Shown one piece after another: positions 42,549 to 51,466 of a DNA stretch of 64,000 nt. The stretch's first letter is position 1. Each line of letters starts with the position of its first letter. Made by a program: the position numbers and the translations under genes. The stretch is from Thermus scotoductus DSM 8553 (GTDB lineage Bacteria; Deinococcota; Deinococci; Deinococcales; Thermaceae), in contig NZ_KB905729.1 of the NCBI RefSeq assembly GCF_000381045.1, forward strand, positions 62,001-126,000, written 5' to 3'. A model generated the notes under the pieces. That model was not told the DNA's origin. It worked only from the letters and a program-made list of their open reading frames with translations, and ran no database searches.

Positions 42549-42577
42549 AGCATAGGGGAGGGGGGAAGACCTGTCAA
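42549..42577 (-). promoter_or_regulatory. aroF-tyrA promoter
   Basis: Minus strand: consensus -35 TTGACA (42572-42577), 17-bp spacer, -10 TATGCT (42549-42554). Start of transcription about 42542, three or four bases before the leader peptide ATG. Confidence 0.8.
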
Positions 42578-42630
42578 GAGGGGCAGAGCGGGGACCGAAA
42601 GGCCCTTGCCCCGCGGGTTATTCCCTTTAG

Positions 42631-43012
42631 AGAAAAGAGGGGGTGTGGGGGAGCTATAATCCCCCGGTTTCCAAGATAGCCCTCAAGATACGCTAACGCG
42701 TGACACAGGCTGACCAAACCGGGGATACATGGACTCCCCCACGTCCACCACAGGTGGACACGGATTTGGTACAATGTTCTTGGGGACAAAGTTCCCCGTG
42801 GACCTTGAAACCTGCAAAAACGGGTTCCATCGGGTAGTCCGATGGGTAAAACTCCAAACGAACACCCGTGGCAGAGCCAGAAGCATTGCGCTCGCCTGCC
42901 GAGGAGTCAAGGTCTTTCTGGGCCTGGACGGGGCCTTCGGGGAAAACCCCGCGTGCTTTCCCGCAGGGAAACACCCCGAGAAGCCCCGGACTTTAGTCCG
43001 GGGAGTCGTCAC
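42631..43012 (+). mobile_element. Non-autonomous IS200/IS605-like element, copy B
   Basis: About 382 bp, same orientation and nearly the same sequence as 14162-14552. It has the same TTTAG left flank (42626-42630), the same TATAAT hairpin at the left, and the same CCCCGGAC-TTTA-GTCCGGGG right-end hairpin and TCAC terminus (43009-43012). Private inserts are a 21-nt segment near 42685-42705 and a 24-nt segment near 42950-42973 with the hairpin TTTCCC-GCA-GGGAAA. Its last four bases include the stop codon of the VOC gene. No transposase or TnpB frame is present. Confidence 0.7.
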
Positions 43013-43767
43013 AAGCTGGCCGTAAGGCGCATTTGTGCTCCCGTGGGGTCTTGCAGCTCCATCGTCCGGCCCCAGGGGTCCAGGAGCGTGTAGCCGAGGA
43101 GTCCCGTGGACTCTGGCGGAGCCCTTCGCTTTCCTGCCCAGACGTTGGCCCCCACGTGGTGGTGGTAGCCATCCCAGGCGAAAAAGAGGGCCCCGGGGTA
43201 GGTGCGCAGGGTGACCTCCATGCCCAGGTGGTTGGCAAAAAGGGCCTCGGCCTCCTTGAGGTCTTCCACATGTAGGTGCAGATGGCCGAGGAGGGTTTCG
43301 GGTGGAAGGGAGCTGGGTTTTGGGGCTTGGGAAAGGAGCCCTTCCAGGTTCAAGGGGGCGGTGAACATAAGGGGTTCGGAGGGCCAGGCCCCTTGGGGCC
43401 GGTCCCAGTAGAGCTCGAGGCCATTCCCCTCAGGATCGCGAAAGTAAAGGGCCTCGGAAACCCCGTGGTCTGCTGCTCCCTCGAAGTAGGCCCCAGCTTG
43501 GAGGAGCCTTTGGGTGACCCCGGCCAAGGCCCTGCGGTCGGGGAGGAGGAGGGCGAAGTGGTAAAGGCCCACCGAGGGATAGGGCCTCAGGGGAGCTTCA
43601 GGAGCATGGACCAGCTCCAGGTGAAACCCCTGGCCTCTCGGGTAAAGGCGGTAGCGGGGTGGGTCGGCCTCCAGCCTCAGGCCCAGGAGGCCCTGGTAGA
43701 AGGAGAGGGCCGCCTCGAGGTCCCTCACCCTTAGGGTGAGGGCCAAAAGCCGCGGGGGAAAGGCCAT
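43009..43767 (-). CDS. VOC-family dioxygenase/glyoxalase-like protein
   Basis: 252 aa with two vicinal-oxygen-chelate modules, laid out like CatE-type catechol 2,3-dioxygenases. LALTLRVRDLEAALSFYQGLLGL (about 8-30) starts module 1, and LGHLHLHVEDLKEAEALFANHLGM starts module 2; HFALLLPD, FRDPEGNGLELYWDRP and HHVGANVWAG supply metal and fold residues. The TGA stop is read from the TCAC end of mobile element copy B, so the C-terminus may have been altered by insertion. Co-transcribed with the YceI gene (TAATG overlap). Confidence 0.82.
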   Translation of the reverse strand: MAFPPRLLALTLRVRDLEAALSFYQGLLGLRLEADPPRYRLYPRGQGFHLELVHAPEAPLRPYPSVGLYHFALLLPDRRALAGVTQRLLQAGAYFEGAADHGVSEALYFRDPEGNGLELYWDRPQGAWPSEPLMFTAPLNLEGLLSQAPKPSSLPPETLLGHLHLHVEDLKEAEALFANHLGMEVTLRTYPGALFFAWDGYHHHVGANVWAGKRRAPPESTGLLGYTLLDPWGRTMELQDPTGAQMRLTASL

Positions 43768-44303
43768 TACCCGGCCACCGCCTCCTGCGCCTTGACCGCC
43801 TCGGTGTCCACGCTGAAGCGCACTTCCTCGCCCACCAGTACCCCGCCCATCTCCAGGGGCATGTTCCAGGTGAGGCCGAAGTCCTTGCGGTTCAGCTTTC
43901 CTTCAAAATGGGCGGCGATGCGTTCGTTGCCCCAGGGGTCCTTGACTGGGCCATGGGTTTCCACCTCGAAGGAGAGGGGCCGGGTGATGCCCCGGATGGT
44001 TACCTCCCCCTCCACCCTGTACCGCCCCTCGCCCAAGGGGGTAATCCTCTCGCTTCGGAAGACGATCTCGGGGTAGCGCTCCACATCCAGGAAGTCGGGG
44101 GAACGCAGGTGGTTGTCCCGGTCGGGCACCCCGGTGTGGATGCTTTTCGCATCCAGCCGGGCCTCCACCTTAAGGGGCTTCCCGGTTTCGTCCGTCTCCA
44201 CGTAACCCTCTTTGAGGTTTAAGGTGCCCTTGACCGTGGCGATCATCATATGCCGCACGGCGAACTCGATGCTGGTGTGGGCTGGGTCTAGGTTCCAACG
44301 CAT
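43767..44303 (-). CDS. YceI-like polyisoprenoid-binding protein
   Basis: 178 aa lipocalin-like beta-barrel family. WNLDPAHTSIEFAVRHMMI (2-20), the SIHTGVPDRDNHLRSPDFLD loop (about 51-70) and the ITGxTRP-like GITRPLSFEVE are typical. A T. thermophilus family member was crystallised with a polyisoprenoid. No signal peptide is seen, so it acts in the cytoplasm. AAGGAGGTCAAAACATG fixes the start at 44303. The gene lies beside mqnA/mqnE, so a role with isoprenoid quinones is possible (inference). Confidence 0.88.
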   Translation of the reverse strand: MRWNLDPAHTSIEFAVRHMMIATVKGTLNLKEGYVETDETGKPLKVEARLDAKSIHTGVPDRDNHLRSPDFLDVERYPEIVFRSERITPLGEGRYRVEGEVTIRGITRPLSFEVETHGPVKDPWGNERIAAHFEGKLNRKDFGLTWNMPLEMGGVLVGEEVRFSVDTEAVKAQEAVAG

Positions 44304-44317
44304 GTTTTGACCTCCTT

Positions 44318-44331
44318 GGGTCCAAGGACCC
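44318..44331. promoter_or_regulatory. 14-bp palindrome at the YceI transcription start
   Basis: GGGTCC-AA-GGACCC, a perfect palindrome just downstream of the -10 box and 14 bp before the ATG. Candidate operator. Confidence 0.45.
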
Positions 44332-44337
44332 AGTACT

Positions 44338-44366
44338 AGGCTACTCAGGGTGCTATATAAAGTCAA
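44338..44366 (-). promoter_or_regulatory. Promoter of the YceI-VOC operon
   Basis: Minus strand: -35 TTGACT (44361-44366), 17-bp spacer, -10 TAGCCT (44338-44343). It gives a real leader of about 28 nt with a strong SD, unlike many leaderless genes here. Confidence 0.65.
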
Positions 44367-44369
44367 GCA

Positions 44370-45181
44370 CTATGCGGGATAGTATGTAGGGGCAAAGGGA
44401 AGGCCCAAAGCGTCGGCGAAAGCCTTTAGCCCCAGGCGGTCGGGCTCCTCCAGGTGGTAGCGGAAGTTCCAAAGGTAGTGCTCCATGAGCACAGGGTGGA
44501 TTCCAAGCCGCTTGGCCTCGGCTTCCGCTACTTCTCCCAGCCGGCTAAGCCCCTGGCGCCGGGCCTTTCTCAGGGCTTGCACCAACTTTAAGGGAGGAGG
44601 GTTTTCCCTGCGGTAGGCCCAGACGGCGAAGACGAAGGGCAGCCGGGTGCGTTCAAACCAGAGCATGGAGAGGTCCACCACCTCTACCTCCCCAAAGCGG
44701 GTGGGAAGGGCATGGGGGGTCTCAGGGAGATGGTCTAGGAGGCTGGCGTAGGCCTGGATGGCTTTGTCGCCGATGAGGAGGACCCCGTCGTACTCCTTAA
44801 GGAGCTCCAGTCCCCCTTCCTTGGCCTCGTACTGGGGAAAAACCCCCTGTTCCCCAAGGAGGAGCTTTAGGAGCTCCACGCTGGTGGCGCTTTCCGTGGT
44901 GAGGGCAATGCGCTTCAGGTCCGCGGGCTTCCCCTTAAGAAACAAGTTAACCGAGTACACCCGTCCCAGGACGGCCACGGAAAAGTCGGGGAGAAGCCCT
45001 AGCTCCTCCTGGTGCTCCAGGTAAAAGTAGCTGGAAACCAGGGAAAGCCCCACCTCTCCCGAGAGCACCATCCGGTTGAGCTCTGCGGGAACCCCATAGC
45101 AAAGCCGCCAGCCATCGGGCTCCAGAAACTGGTAGAGGGGGGCGGTGTTGGCGTAGGGGGGAACCCCCAGGGCGTAGGCCA

Positions 45182-45182
<1 letters not shown>
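44370..45182 (-). CDS. mqnA: Chorismate dehydratase MqnA
   Basis: First step of the futalosine route to menaquinone: chorismate to 3-enolpyruvoylbenzoate. 270 aa with a periplasmic-binding-protein-like fold. YANTAPLYQFL near the start, LSLVSSYFYL, TTESATSVELLKLLL and VLLIGDKAIQ are family motifs. The ATG shares bases with the mqnE stop. It is part of the mqnE-mqnA pair; further mqn genes are not in the window. Confidence 0.92.
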
Positions 45183-46300
<1,118 letters not shown>

Positions 46301-46334
46301 GAGGAGGAGTCTACCCCTTCCCGGAACCTTTGGA

Positions 46335-46751
46335 CTAGGGCCATGACTCCCCTTCGCCTCCCCCCCACGCTTTTCCCCGGCAAAAGGCCTCGCAGGTAGC
46401 GATCGGTGAGGAGGAGAGGTCGGCGGGGGACTCCCAGCTTCCCCCCCGCCAGAGGAAGTCCTCCCGGGAAAGCCCCCGCTCCTGGCGCACGGCCACCTCC
46501 TGCCAGGGGCGCACCCAGTACCCCTGGGAAAGCTCGGAGAAGAGGTCTTGCAAGGCAGGTAGCAGGTAGCCTGCCTTTTCCTCGGGACCCTGGATGGGGT
46601 AAAGGGTTTCCAGCACGTGAAAGGGGCTTGGGGGGGCTAAGGCCTTGCCCCTTAGGGCCAGGTAGAGCTCGCCGAAGGCCTCGTGCCCCCGCTGGCCCAG
46701 GCGATGCTCGGCCATGCGGCTGGCGTGGTTTTGGTCCAGGTAGACCAGCAA
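46335..46751 (-). CDS. Hypothetical protein, PIN-like start
   Basis: About 138 aa. The N-terminus LLVYLDQNHASRMAEHRL resembles the first strand and acidic residue of PIN-like nuclease domains (YLDxN). Other PIN acidic residues cannot be placed with confidence. The start is uncertain: TTG 46751 follows the stop of the UPF0114 gene closely; TTG 46781 is also open and would overlap it. The end of the protein is low complexity (KAWGGGEGES). Confidence 0.45.
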   Translation of the reverse strand: MLVYLDQNHASRMAEHRLGQRGHEAFGELYLALRGKALAPPSPFHVLETLYPIQGPEEKAGYLLPALQDLFSELSQGYWVRPWQEVAVRQERGLSREDFLWRGGSWESPADLSSSPIATCEAFCRGKAWGGGEGESWP

Positions 46752-46756
46752 CTCCC

Positions 46757-47200
46757 TCAGTCCTTGGCCTTGGCCAGCCAAAGGGCGGAGGCCAGAAGGG
46801 CCACCCCGCCGGCGAAGAGGAGGAAGTCCAAGGAGGTCTGGGGCTTGAAGGCCGAGGCCCTTTCAAAGAACTTCACCACCAGGATCATGACGATCACCTG
46901 GCCCAGCTTGCCCTTGAGGTCCGCCAGGCTTTCCACCGTGAGGGCGTTTTCCAAGGGAAGCTCCAGCTTGCGGATGAAAAGCTCAAAAAGGCCCAGGCTG
47001 AAGATGAGGAAAACGGCGCTTAAAAGGGCCAGGTCCACGGCGCCCACCAGGACGGGAAGGGCTTCGTCCAAGGGTTTTTGCACCGCAAGGAGGGTTTCCT
47101 CGAGGGCATGCCAGGCGAAGTAGAGGGCCCCGAGGAGCATCCCCACCACGGGGAGAAGCATGAGCCAGCGCAAAGGGTAAACCAGGGCTTCCGGGCGCAT
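46757..47200 (-). CDS. UPF0114 (YqhA-like) membrane protein
   Basis: 147 aa with four predicted transmembrane helices (about 10-35, 50-75, 95-115, 125-142). VDLALLSAVFLIFSLGLFELF and the preceding short loop match the YqhA/UPF0114 family as I remember it. Function unknown. It lies 9 bp downstream of the LacI-type regulator. Confidence 0.75.
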   Translation of the reverse strand: MRPEALVYPLRWLMLLPVVGMLLGALYFAWHALEETLLAVQKPLDEALPVLVGAVDLALLSAVFLIFSLGLFELFIRKLELPLENALTVESLADLKGKLGQVIVMILVVKFFERASAFKPQTSLDFLLFAGGVALLASALWLAKAKD

Positions 47201-47209
47201 GGGGAGATT

Positions 47210-48244
47210 CTAAGGCAGGTAGGGAACTGCAGGAGAGGTGCGGGTGGAGGCCCGTTCGATCAGGAGGGGTTCAAAGCGCACGGCCCGGGGAGGGCCCGCA
47301 TAGCCCTGCATCCTCTCCAGGAGAAGTTGCGCCGCCCGGGCGCCCATGGCCTCCACCGGCTGGGCGATGGTGGAAAGCCCCACCTCCTCGGTGAAGGGAT
47401 GCCCGTCAAAGCCCAGGACCCTTACCTCCTTGCCCAAGGTGAGCCCCAGCCTTTCCGCTTCCTCTAAGATCCCCAGGGCTACCTGGTCGGCACCGGCGAA
47501 GACGTTGAGGGGGGGCGAGGCCCTTTCCAGGAAGTGCCGGAGGGCCAACCTCCCCCCTTCCTGGGAAAGCCGGGTGGTGTAGAGGTGGCCTTCGGGGAAG
47601 GGACGCCCCGCCTCCTTTAAGGCCTCCTGGAATCCAGCCAGGCGTTCGGCGAAGACCGTGTGGCGGAAGGCCCGGTCGGGTTCCTCCTCCACCTTCACGG
47701 CGAAGATGGGGCCGGGGAAGCGCGCCAGGTACTCCCCGGCCAGGTGACCCCCCAGGAAGTTGTCCAGGTAAACGGAGTCGTACCGGGGGTTCTTGGCGTC
47801 CACCAATACCACGGGGCGGTCGGTGGGAAGCCTCCCTCCCTCAAAGTGCTCGCTGAGGTCGTAGGAGGCGAGGATGAGGCCGTCGGTGAGGAAGGCCAGA
47901 GTGGAGCTTTCCAAATACCGCCTGAGCCGGGCCTGGGAGAGAATGGGGAAGAGGGCCAGGTCGTAGCGCTTTTCCAGGAGGACGCCTTCGATCCCCTCCA
48001 CCAGCCTTCGGTAAAACTCCGTGGCCACGAAGGGAAGGAGGACGGAGACCGTGTAGCTTCTTCCTCCCGCGATGCGCCGGGCATGGGGGTTCGGGGTGTA
48101 GCCCAGTTCCTCCATGGCCTTCAGCACCCGGGCCCGGGTTTCCGGGCGCACCGCCTTGTGGTTGTTGAGCACCCGGCTCACCGTGCCCAGGCCCACCCCG
48201 GCCCGGGCGGCCACCTCGAGGATGGTGGGTTTCTTCTTGCTCAT
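47210..48244 (-). CDS. LacI-family transcriptional regulator
   Basis: 344 aa. The N-terminal helix-turn-helix is TILEVAARAGVGLGTVSRVL (residues 7-26), followed by the hinge helix region YTPNPHARRIAGG. The rest is a periplasmic-binding-protein-like effector domain, probably for a sugar. The ATG at 48244 is chosen because the LacI signature begins right after it. Palindromes upstream (48268-48291) look like its own operators. No sugar-utilisation genes are adjacent, so the target is unknown. Confidence 0.9.
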   Translation of the reverse strand: MSKKKPTILEVAARAGVGLGTVSRVLNNHKAVRPETRARVLKAMEELGYTPNPHARRIAGGRSYTVSVLLPFVATEFYRRLVEGIEGVLLEKRYDLALFPILSQARLRRYLESSTLAFLTDGLILASYDLSEHFEGGRLPTDRPVVLVDAKNPRYDSVYLDNFLGGHLAGEYLARFPGPIFAVKVEEEPDRAFRHTVFAERLAGFQEALKEAGRPFPEGHLYTTRLSQEGGRLALRHFLERASPPLNVFAGADQVALGILEEAERLGLTLGKEVRVLGFDGHPFTEEVGLSTIAQPVEAMGARAAQLLLERMQGYAGPPRAVRFEPLLIERASTRTSPAVPYLP

Positions 48245-48267
48245 AGTCTGGTTCCCTGTTCCTGGTG

Positions 48268-48291
48268 GAAGCGCTTCATGGAAACTTCCAT
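48268..48291. promoter_or_regulatory. Two LacI-type operator palindromes
   Basis: GAAGCGCTTC (48268-48277), with the central CG typical of LacI-family sites, and ATGGAA-AC-TTCCAT (48278-48291). They lie directly between the LacI-type gene and the divergent plsY-like gene, so one repressor could control both. Confidence 0.55.
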
Positions 48292-48334
48292 AACCAGCAT
48301 AGGGCAAGGAAAAGGTTTTTGCAAGAATGGGGGC

Positions 48335-48868
48335 ATGGCCTACGTGCTTCTGGCGTACCTCCTGGGTTCCCTGGTGGGGGGGCTCCTCTTCTTCCCCGAG
48401 GTGCGGGCCAAAGATCTTCCGGGGGGCTCGGGGGTTTTCCGCCGCAAGGGTTCTTGGGCTGCCCTCTGGGTGGTGCTGTGGGACCTGGGCAAGGGAGCCT
48501 TGGCCCTTCTCCTCGTCCCTTCAGAGTGGCGGGTGTGGGCCGCGGCGGCGGTGGTGGCGGGGCACAACTGGCCCCTGTTCTTCCGCTTCCGGGGCGGGGG
48601 TGGGATTGCTCCCTCCCTGGGCTACTTCCTGGCCTGGCTTCCCAGGGAAACCCTGGGGGCGGCGCTTTTGGGCCTGGGGGTGGCGGGGGTCTACCACCTC
48701 CTTTACTGGAGGAAGCAGCGTAAGGGTATTTATCCCATACCCTTCGGGGCCATCTTCGGCTACCTGGCGCTTTTGCTCCTGGCCCCCGCCGAGGGGCGGC
48801 TTGCGGCCTTGCTGGTGGCCCTGGTGGTGGCCCTGAGGGGTCTGCAAATCCTCTCGGGAAGATGGTAG
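48335..48868 (+). CDS. PlsY-like glycerol-3-phosphate acyltransferase
   Basis: 177 aa, five or so transmembrane helices. The motifs are diverged from PlsY but recognisable: LLAYLLGSLVGGLL at the start, GSGVFRRKGSWAALWVVLWDLGKGAL (matching the GS-N-x-R ... D-x-x-KG motif) and AGHNWPLFFRFRGGGGIAPSLG (matching the AGHN/FKGGKG motif). The lysine of the FKGGKG motif is replaced here, so activity is uncertain. The ATG at 48335 has a weak AAGAAT -10-like box nearby. It is divergent from the LacI-type regulator. Confidence 0.7.
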   Translation: MAYVLLAYLLGSLVGGLLFFPEVRAKDLPGGSGVFRRKGSWAALWVVLWDLGKGALALLLVPSEWRVWAAAAVVAGHNWPLFFRFRGGGGIAPSLGYFLAWLPRETLGAALLGLGVAGVYHLLYWRKQRKGIYPIPFGAIFGYLALLLLAPAEGRLAALLVALVVALRGLQILSGRW

Positions 48869-48877
48869 CTTTAGGGC

Positions 48878-49672
48878 ATGAAGATTCTCCGGTTTAACGG
48901 GGGGCGTTGGGGAATACTGGAAGGCGAGCTTGTCCTGGAGACCGATGGCCCTGGGGGCAACCCCACGGGGAAGCGTTACGACCTGGCTGCGGTCCGCCTT
49001 CTGGTCCCGGCCACGCCCAGCAAGATTGTGTGCGTGGGGAGAAACTACCGGGAGCACATCCGGGAGATGGGCCACGATTTCGGCCAGGACCTGCCCAAGG
49101 AGCCGGGCCTGTTCCTGAAGGCCCCCAACACCCTGGCCCACCCCGGCAACCCGCGGGATCCCTGGAACACGGGGGATGCGGTGCCCTACCCCTTCTTCAC
49201 CCAGGAGCTCCATTACGAAGGGGAGCTGGCCGTGGTGATCGGGGACCGCATGCGAAACGTGCCTCCTGAGAAGGCCCTAGACCACGTCCTGGGTTATACC
49301 ATTGCCGTGGACATCACCGCCCGGGATGCCCAGAAACAGGACCTCCAGTGGGTGCGGGCCAAGAGCGCCGACAAGTTTCTGCCCCTAGGCCCCTGGATTG
49401 AAACCGATCTGGACCCGCAGAACGCCTGGGTGCGCACCTACGTGAACGACCAGCTTCGCCAGGAGGGGCACACCTCCGCCATGATCTTCAGCGTGGCCGA
49501 GATCCTCTCCTACATCTCCAGCTTCATGACCCTGGAGCCCTTGGATGTGGTCCTCACCGGCACCCCGGAGGGCGTGGGGGCCTTAGAGCCGGGGGACAGG
49601 CTGGAGGTGGCCATTGAGGGCATCGGCACCCTGCACACCCGGATCGGCCCTAAGGAGGAGCGCCCATGGTGA
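48878..49672 (+). CDS. Fumarylacetoacetate hydrolase family protein
   Basis: 264 aa. [16 protein letters not shown] (about 50-65), [13 protein letters not shown] with metal-binding glutamates, [13 protein letters not shown], and [10 protein letters not shown] are signatures of the FAH fold. Such enzymes cleave or decarboxylate acylpyruvates in aromatic or oxaloacetate-type chemistry; the substrate is not predictable. TAGCTT lies 6 nt before the ATG, so it is leaderless. It overlaps the MBL gene by 7 bp. Confidence 0.85.
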   Translation: MKILRFNGGRWGILEGELVLETDGPGGNPTGKRYDLAAVRLLVPATPSKIVCVGRNYREHIREMGHDFGQDLPKEPGLFLKAPNTLAHPGNPRDPWNTGDAVPYPFFTQELHYEGELAVVIGDRMRNVPPEKALDHVLGYTIAVDITARDAQKQDLQWVRAKSADKFLPLGPWIETDLDPQNAWVRTYVNDQLRQEGHTSAMIFSVAEILSYISSFMTLEPLDVVLTGTPEGVGALEPGDRLEVAIEGIGTLHTRIGPKEERPW

Positions 49673-50562
49673 AGGTCTTGGACCTCCAGTTTCAGGGGGT
49701 GGAGAAGGTCATCGCCAGCTTCCTCCTCCAGTCCCGGGAGGGGCCGGTTCTGATCGAAACGGGGCCGGAGAGTACCTATGCCCGACTCGAGGCGGCCTTG
49801 AAGCAGGAGGGAGTGCACCCAAAGGAGGTCCGCCATGTCTTCGTGACCCACATCCACCTGGACCACGCCGGGGCTGCCTGGCGGTTTGCGGAGCTTGGGG
49901 CCACGGTGTACGTGCATCCCCGAGGGGCCCCGCACCTGGTGGATCCATCGAGGCTTCTGGCCTCCGCCGAGCGCATCTACGGGGCGATGCTGAAACCCCT
50001 CTGGGGGGAGCTTAAGGGGATTCCCCAGGAGCGGGTGCGGGTCCTGGAGGACGGGGAGGTGGTGGACCTCGGGGGGCTTAGGGTCCAAGCCCTGGAAACC
50101 CTGGGCCACGCCTCCCACCACCATGCTTACCTGGTGGATGGCCTCCTCTTCGCCGGGGACATCGCCGGGGTAAGGATTGGCCAGGGCCCGGTCCTGCCGC
50201 CCACCCCACCCCCGGACATCCACCTGGAAAGCTGGTACGCCTCCTTGGACCGCATTCTGGCCCTCAGGCCCGAGGTCCTCTACCTCACCCACTTCGGTCC
50301 TTACCGGGACGTGGAGGCCCACCTCCTGGCCTTGCGAGGGGTTTTAGAGGAGTGGGCGGGCTGGGTCCTGCACCGGCTTAAGGAGGGGCTTTCCCTGGAG
50401 GAGATGACCGAGCGCTTTGAGGCCTACTGGCGGAGGGGGTTGGAGGAGGCGGGGGTGGAGGGGGGTCTTGCCCAGCTCTACGCCCTGGCCGACCCCCCCT
50501 ACATGAACCTGCAAGGTCTGGTGCGCTACTGGCAGAAGCACCACCCCGAGGCCTTGGGATAG
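49666..50562 (+). CDS. Metallo-beta-lactamase-fold hydrolase
   Basis: 298 aa. [10 protein letters not shown] (about 61-70) is the HxHxDH metal motif; [15 protein letters not shown] and [10 protein letters not shown] supply further ligands; LTHFGPY carries the last histidine. The C-terminal 90 residues are helical. Similar proteins in Thermus are uncharacterised hydrolases. It is the middle gene of FAH, MBL, purN, purD, all close together on the plus strand. Confidence 0.83.
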   Translation: MVKVLDLQFQGVEKVIASFLLQSREGPVLIETGPESTYARLEAALKQEGVHPKEVRHVFVTHIHLDHAGAAWRFAELGATVYVHPRGAPHLVDPSRLLASAERIYGAMLKPLWGELKGIPQERVRVLEDGEVVDLGGLRVQALETLGHASHHHAYLVDGLLFAGDIAGVRIGQGPVLPPTPPPDIHLESWYASLDRILALRPEVLYLTHFGPYRDVEAHLLALRGVLEEWAGWVLHRLKEGLSLEEMTERFEAYWRRGLEEAGVEGGLAQLYALADPPYMNLQGLVRYWQKHHPEALG

Positions 50563-50566
50563 GCCT

Positions 50567-51466
50567 ATGCTGAGCCCGTTTCCCTTGGGCCGTCCCGCGC
50601 GGATGGCGGTTATGGCCTCGGGCCGGGGTACCAACCTGGAGGCCCTCCTGGAGGCTTTTTCCCCCCAAAACCCCTGGGGGGAGGTGGTGCTGGTCCTCTC
50701 CGACAACCCGGAGGCCTACGCTTTGAAGCGGGCCTCGAGGCGGGGGGTGGAGGCGGTGGCCATCCCCTGGCGGGGGCGGAAGGCGTTTGAAAGGGAGGCC
50801 CTGGACCTGTTGCGGGCCAGGGGTGTGGACCTGGTGCTCCTGGCTGGCTTCATGCGCCTCCTCTCCCCGGGTTTTGTGGAACCCTGGTACGGGCGCCTTT
50901 TGAACATCCACCCTTCCCTCCTCCCGGACTACCCGGGGCTACACGTGCACCGGAGGGTCTTGGAGGCGGGGGAAAGGGAAACGGGCTCCACGGTGCACTT
51001 CGTGGACCAGGGGATGGACACCGGGCCCATCGTCCTCCAGGGGCGGGTGCCCGTTCTGCCCGGGGATACCCCGGAAACCCTGGAAAGGCGGGTGCTTTTC
51101 CTGGAGCACCGCCTTTACCCCAGGGCGGTGCGCCTGGTGCTTTCGGGAATGGCCTTCCCCCCGGGGGAGGGCCTGAAGGCCCTTCTTGGGGAGGCTTGGC
51201 CCCGCTTCCAGGGGCTCAGTCCCAGGGAGAAGCCCCTTTATCTCCGGGCCGCGGTCCTGCTTTCCGTCTGGGGCCTGGGGGGCCTGGTGCCGGCCGCCTT
51301 TATGGGCCAAGGGGGGGAGTGGGCCCGGGGGGCCTTCCTTACCGCCCACCTCCTGGCGGCGGTGGAGGGGGGCCATCCCGCCCTGCGCCAGGAGCTTTCG
51401 GAACTCCCCGAGGAGGTTCGCCTAAAGGCCGAGGAGGTCTTAAGGCGGGTAGAATCTTCCCCATGA
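50567..51466 (+). CDS. purN: Phosphoribosylglycinamide formyltransferase with C-terminal extension
   Basis: Third step of purine synthesis: formyl transfer from 10-formyl-THF to GAR. ASGRGTNLEALLEAF (about 17-31), LAGFMRLLSPGFVEPW, the catalytic NIHPSLLPDYPGLH and HFVDQGMDTGPIV are typical. The protein is 299 aa, about 90-100 longer than usual PurN. The extra C-terminal region (about 195-299) is helical, with SVWGLGGLVPAAFMGQGGEW, and I do not recognise it. The stop overlaps purD (ATGA). Confidence 0.9.
   Translation: MLSPFPLGRPARMAVMASGRGTNLEALLEAFSPQNPWGEVVLVLSDNPEAYALKRASRRGVEAVAIPWRGRKAFEREALDLLRARGVDLVLLAGFMRLLSPGFVEPWYGRLLNIHPSLLPDYPGLHVHRRVLEAGERETGSTVHFVDQGMDTGPIVLQGRVPVLPGDTPETLERRVLFLEHRLYPRAVRLVLSGMAFPPGEGLKALLGEAWPRFQGLSPREKPLYLRAAVLLSVWGLGGLVPAAFMGQGGEWARGAFLTAHLLAAVEGGHPALRQELSELPEEVRLKAEEVLRRVESSP
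51450..51455 (+). promoter_or_regulatory. -10 box of an internal purD promoter
   Basis: TAGAAT, 7 nt before the purD ATG and inside the last codons of purN. It would give a leaderless purD transcript in addition to read-through from purN. Confidence 0.5.
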
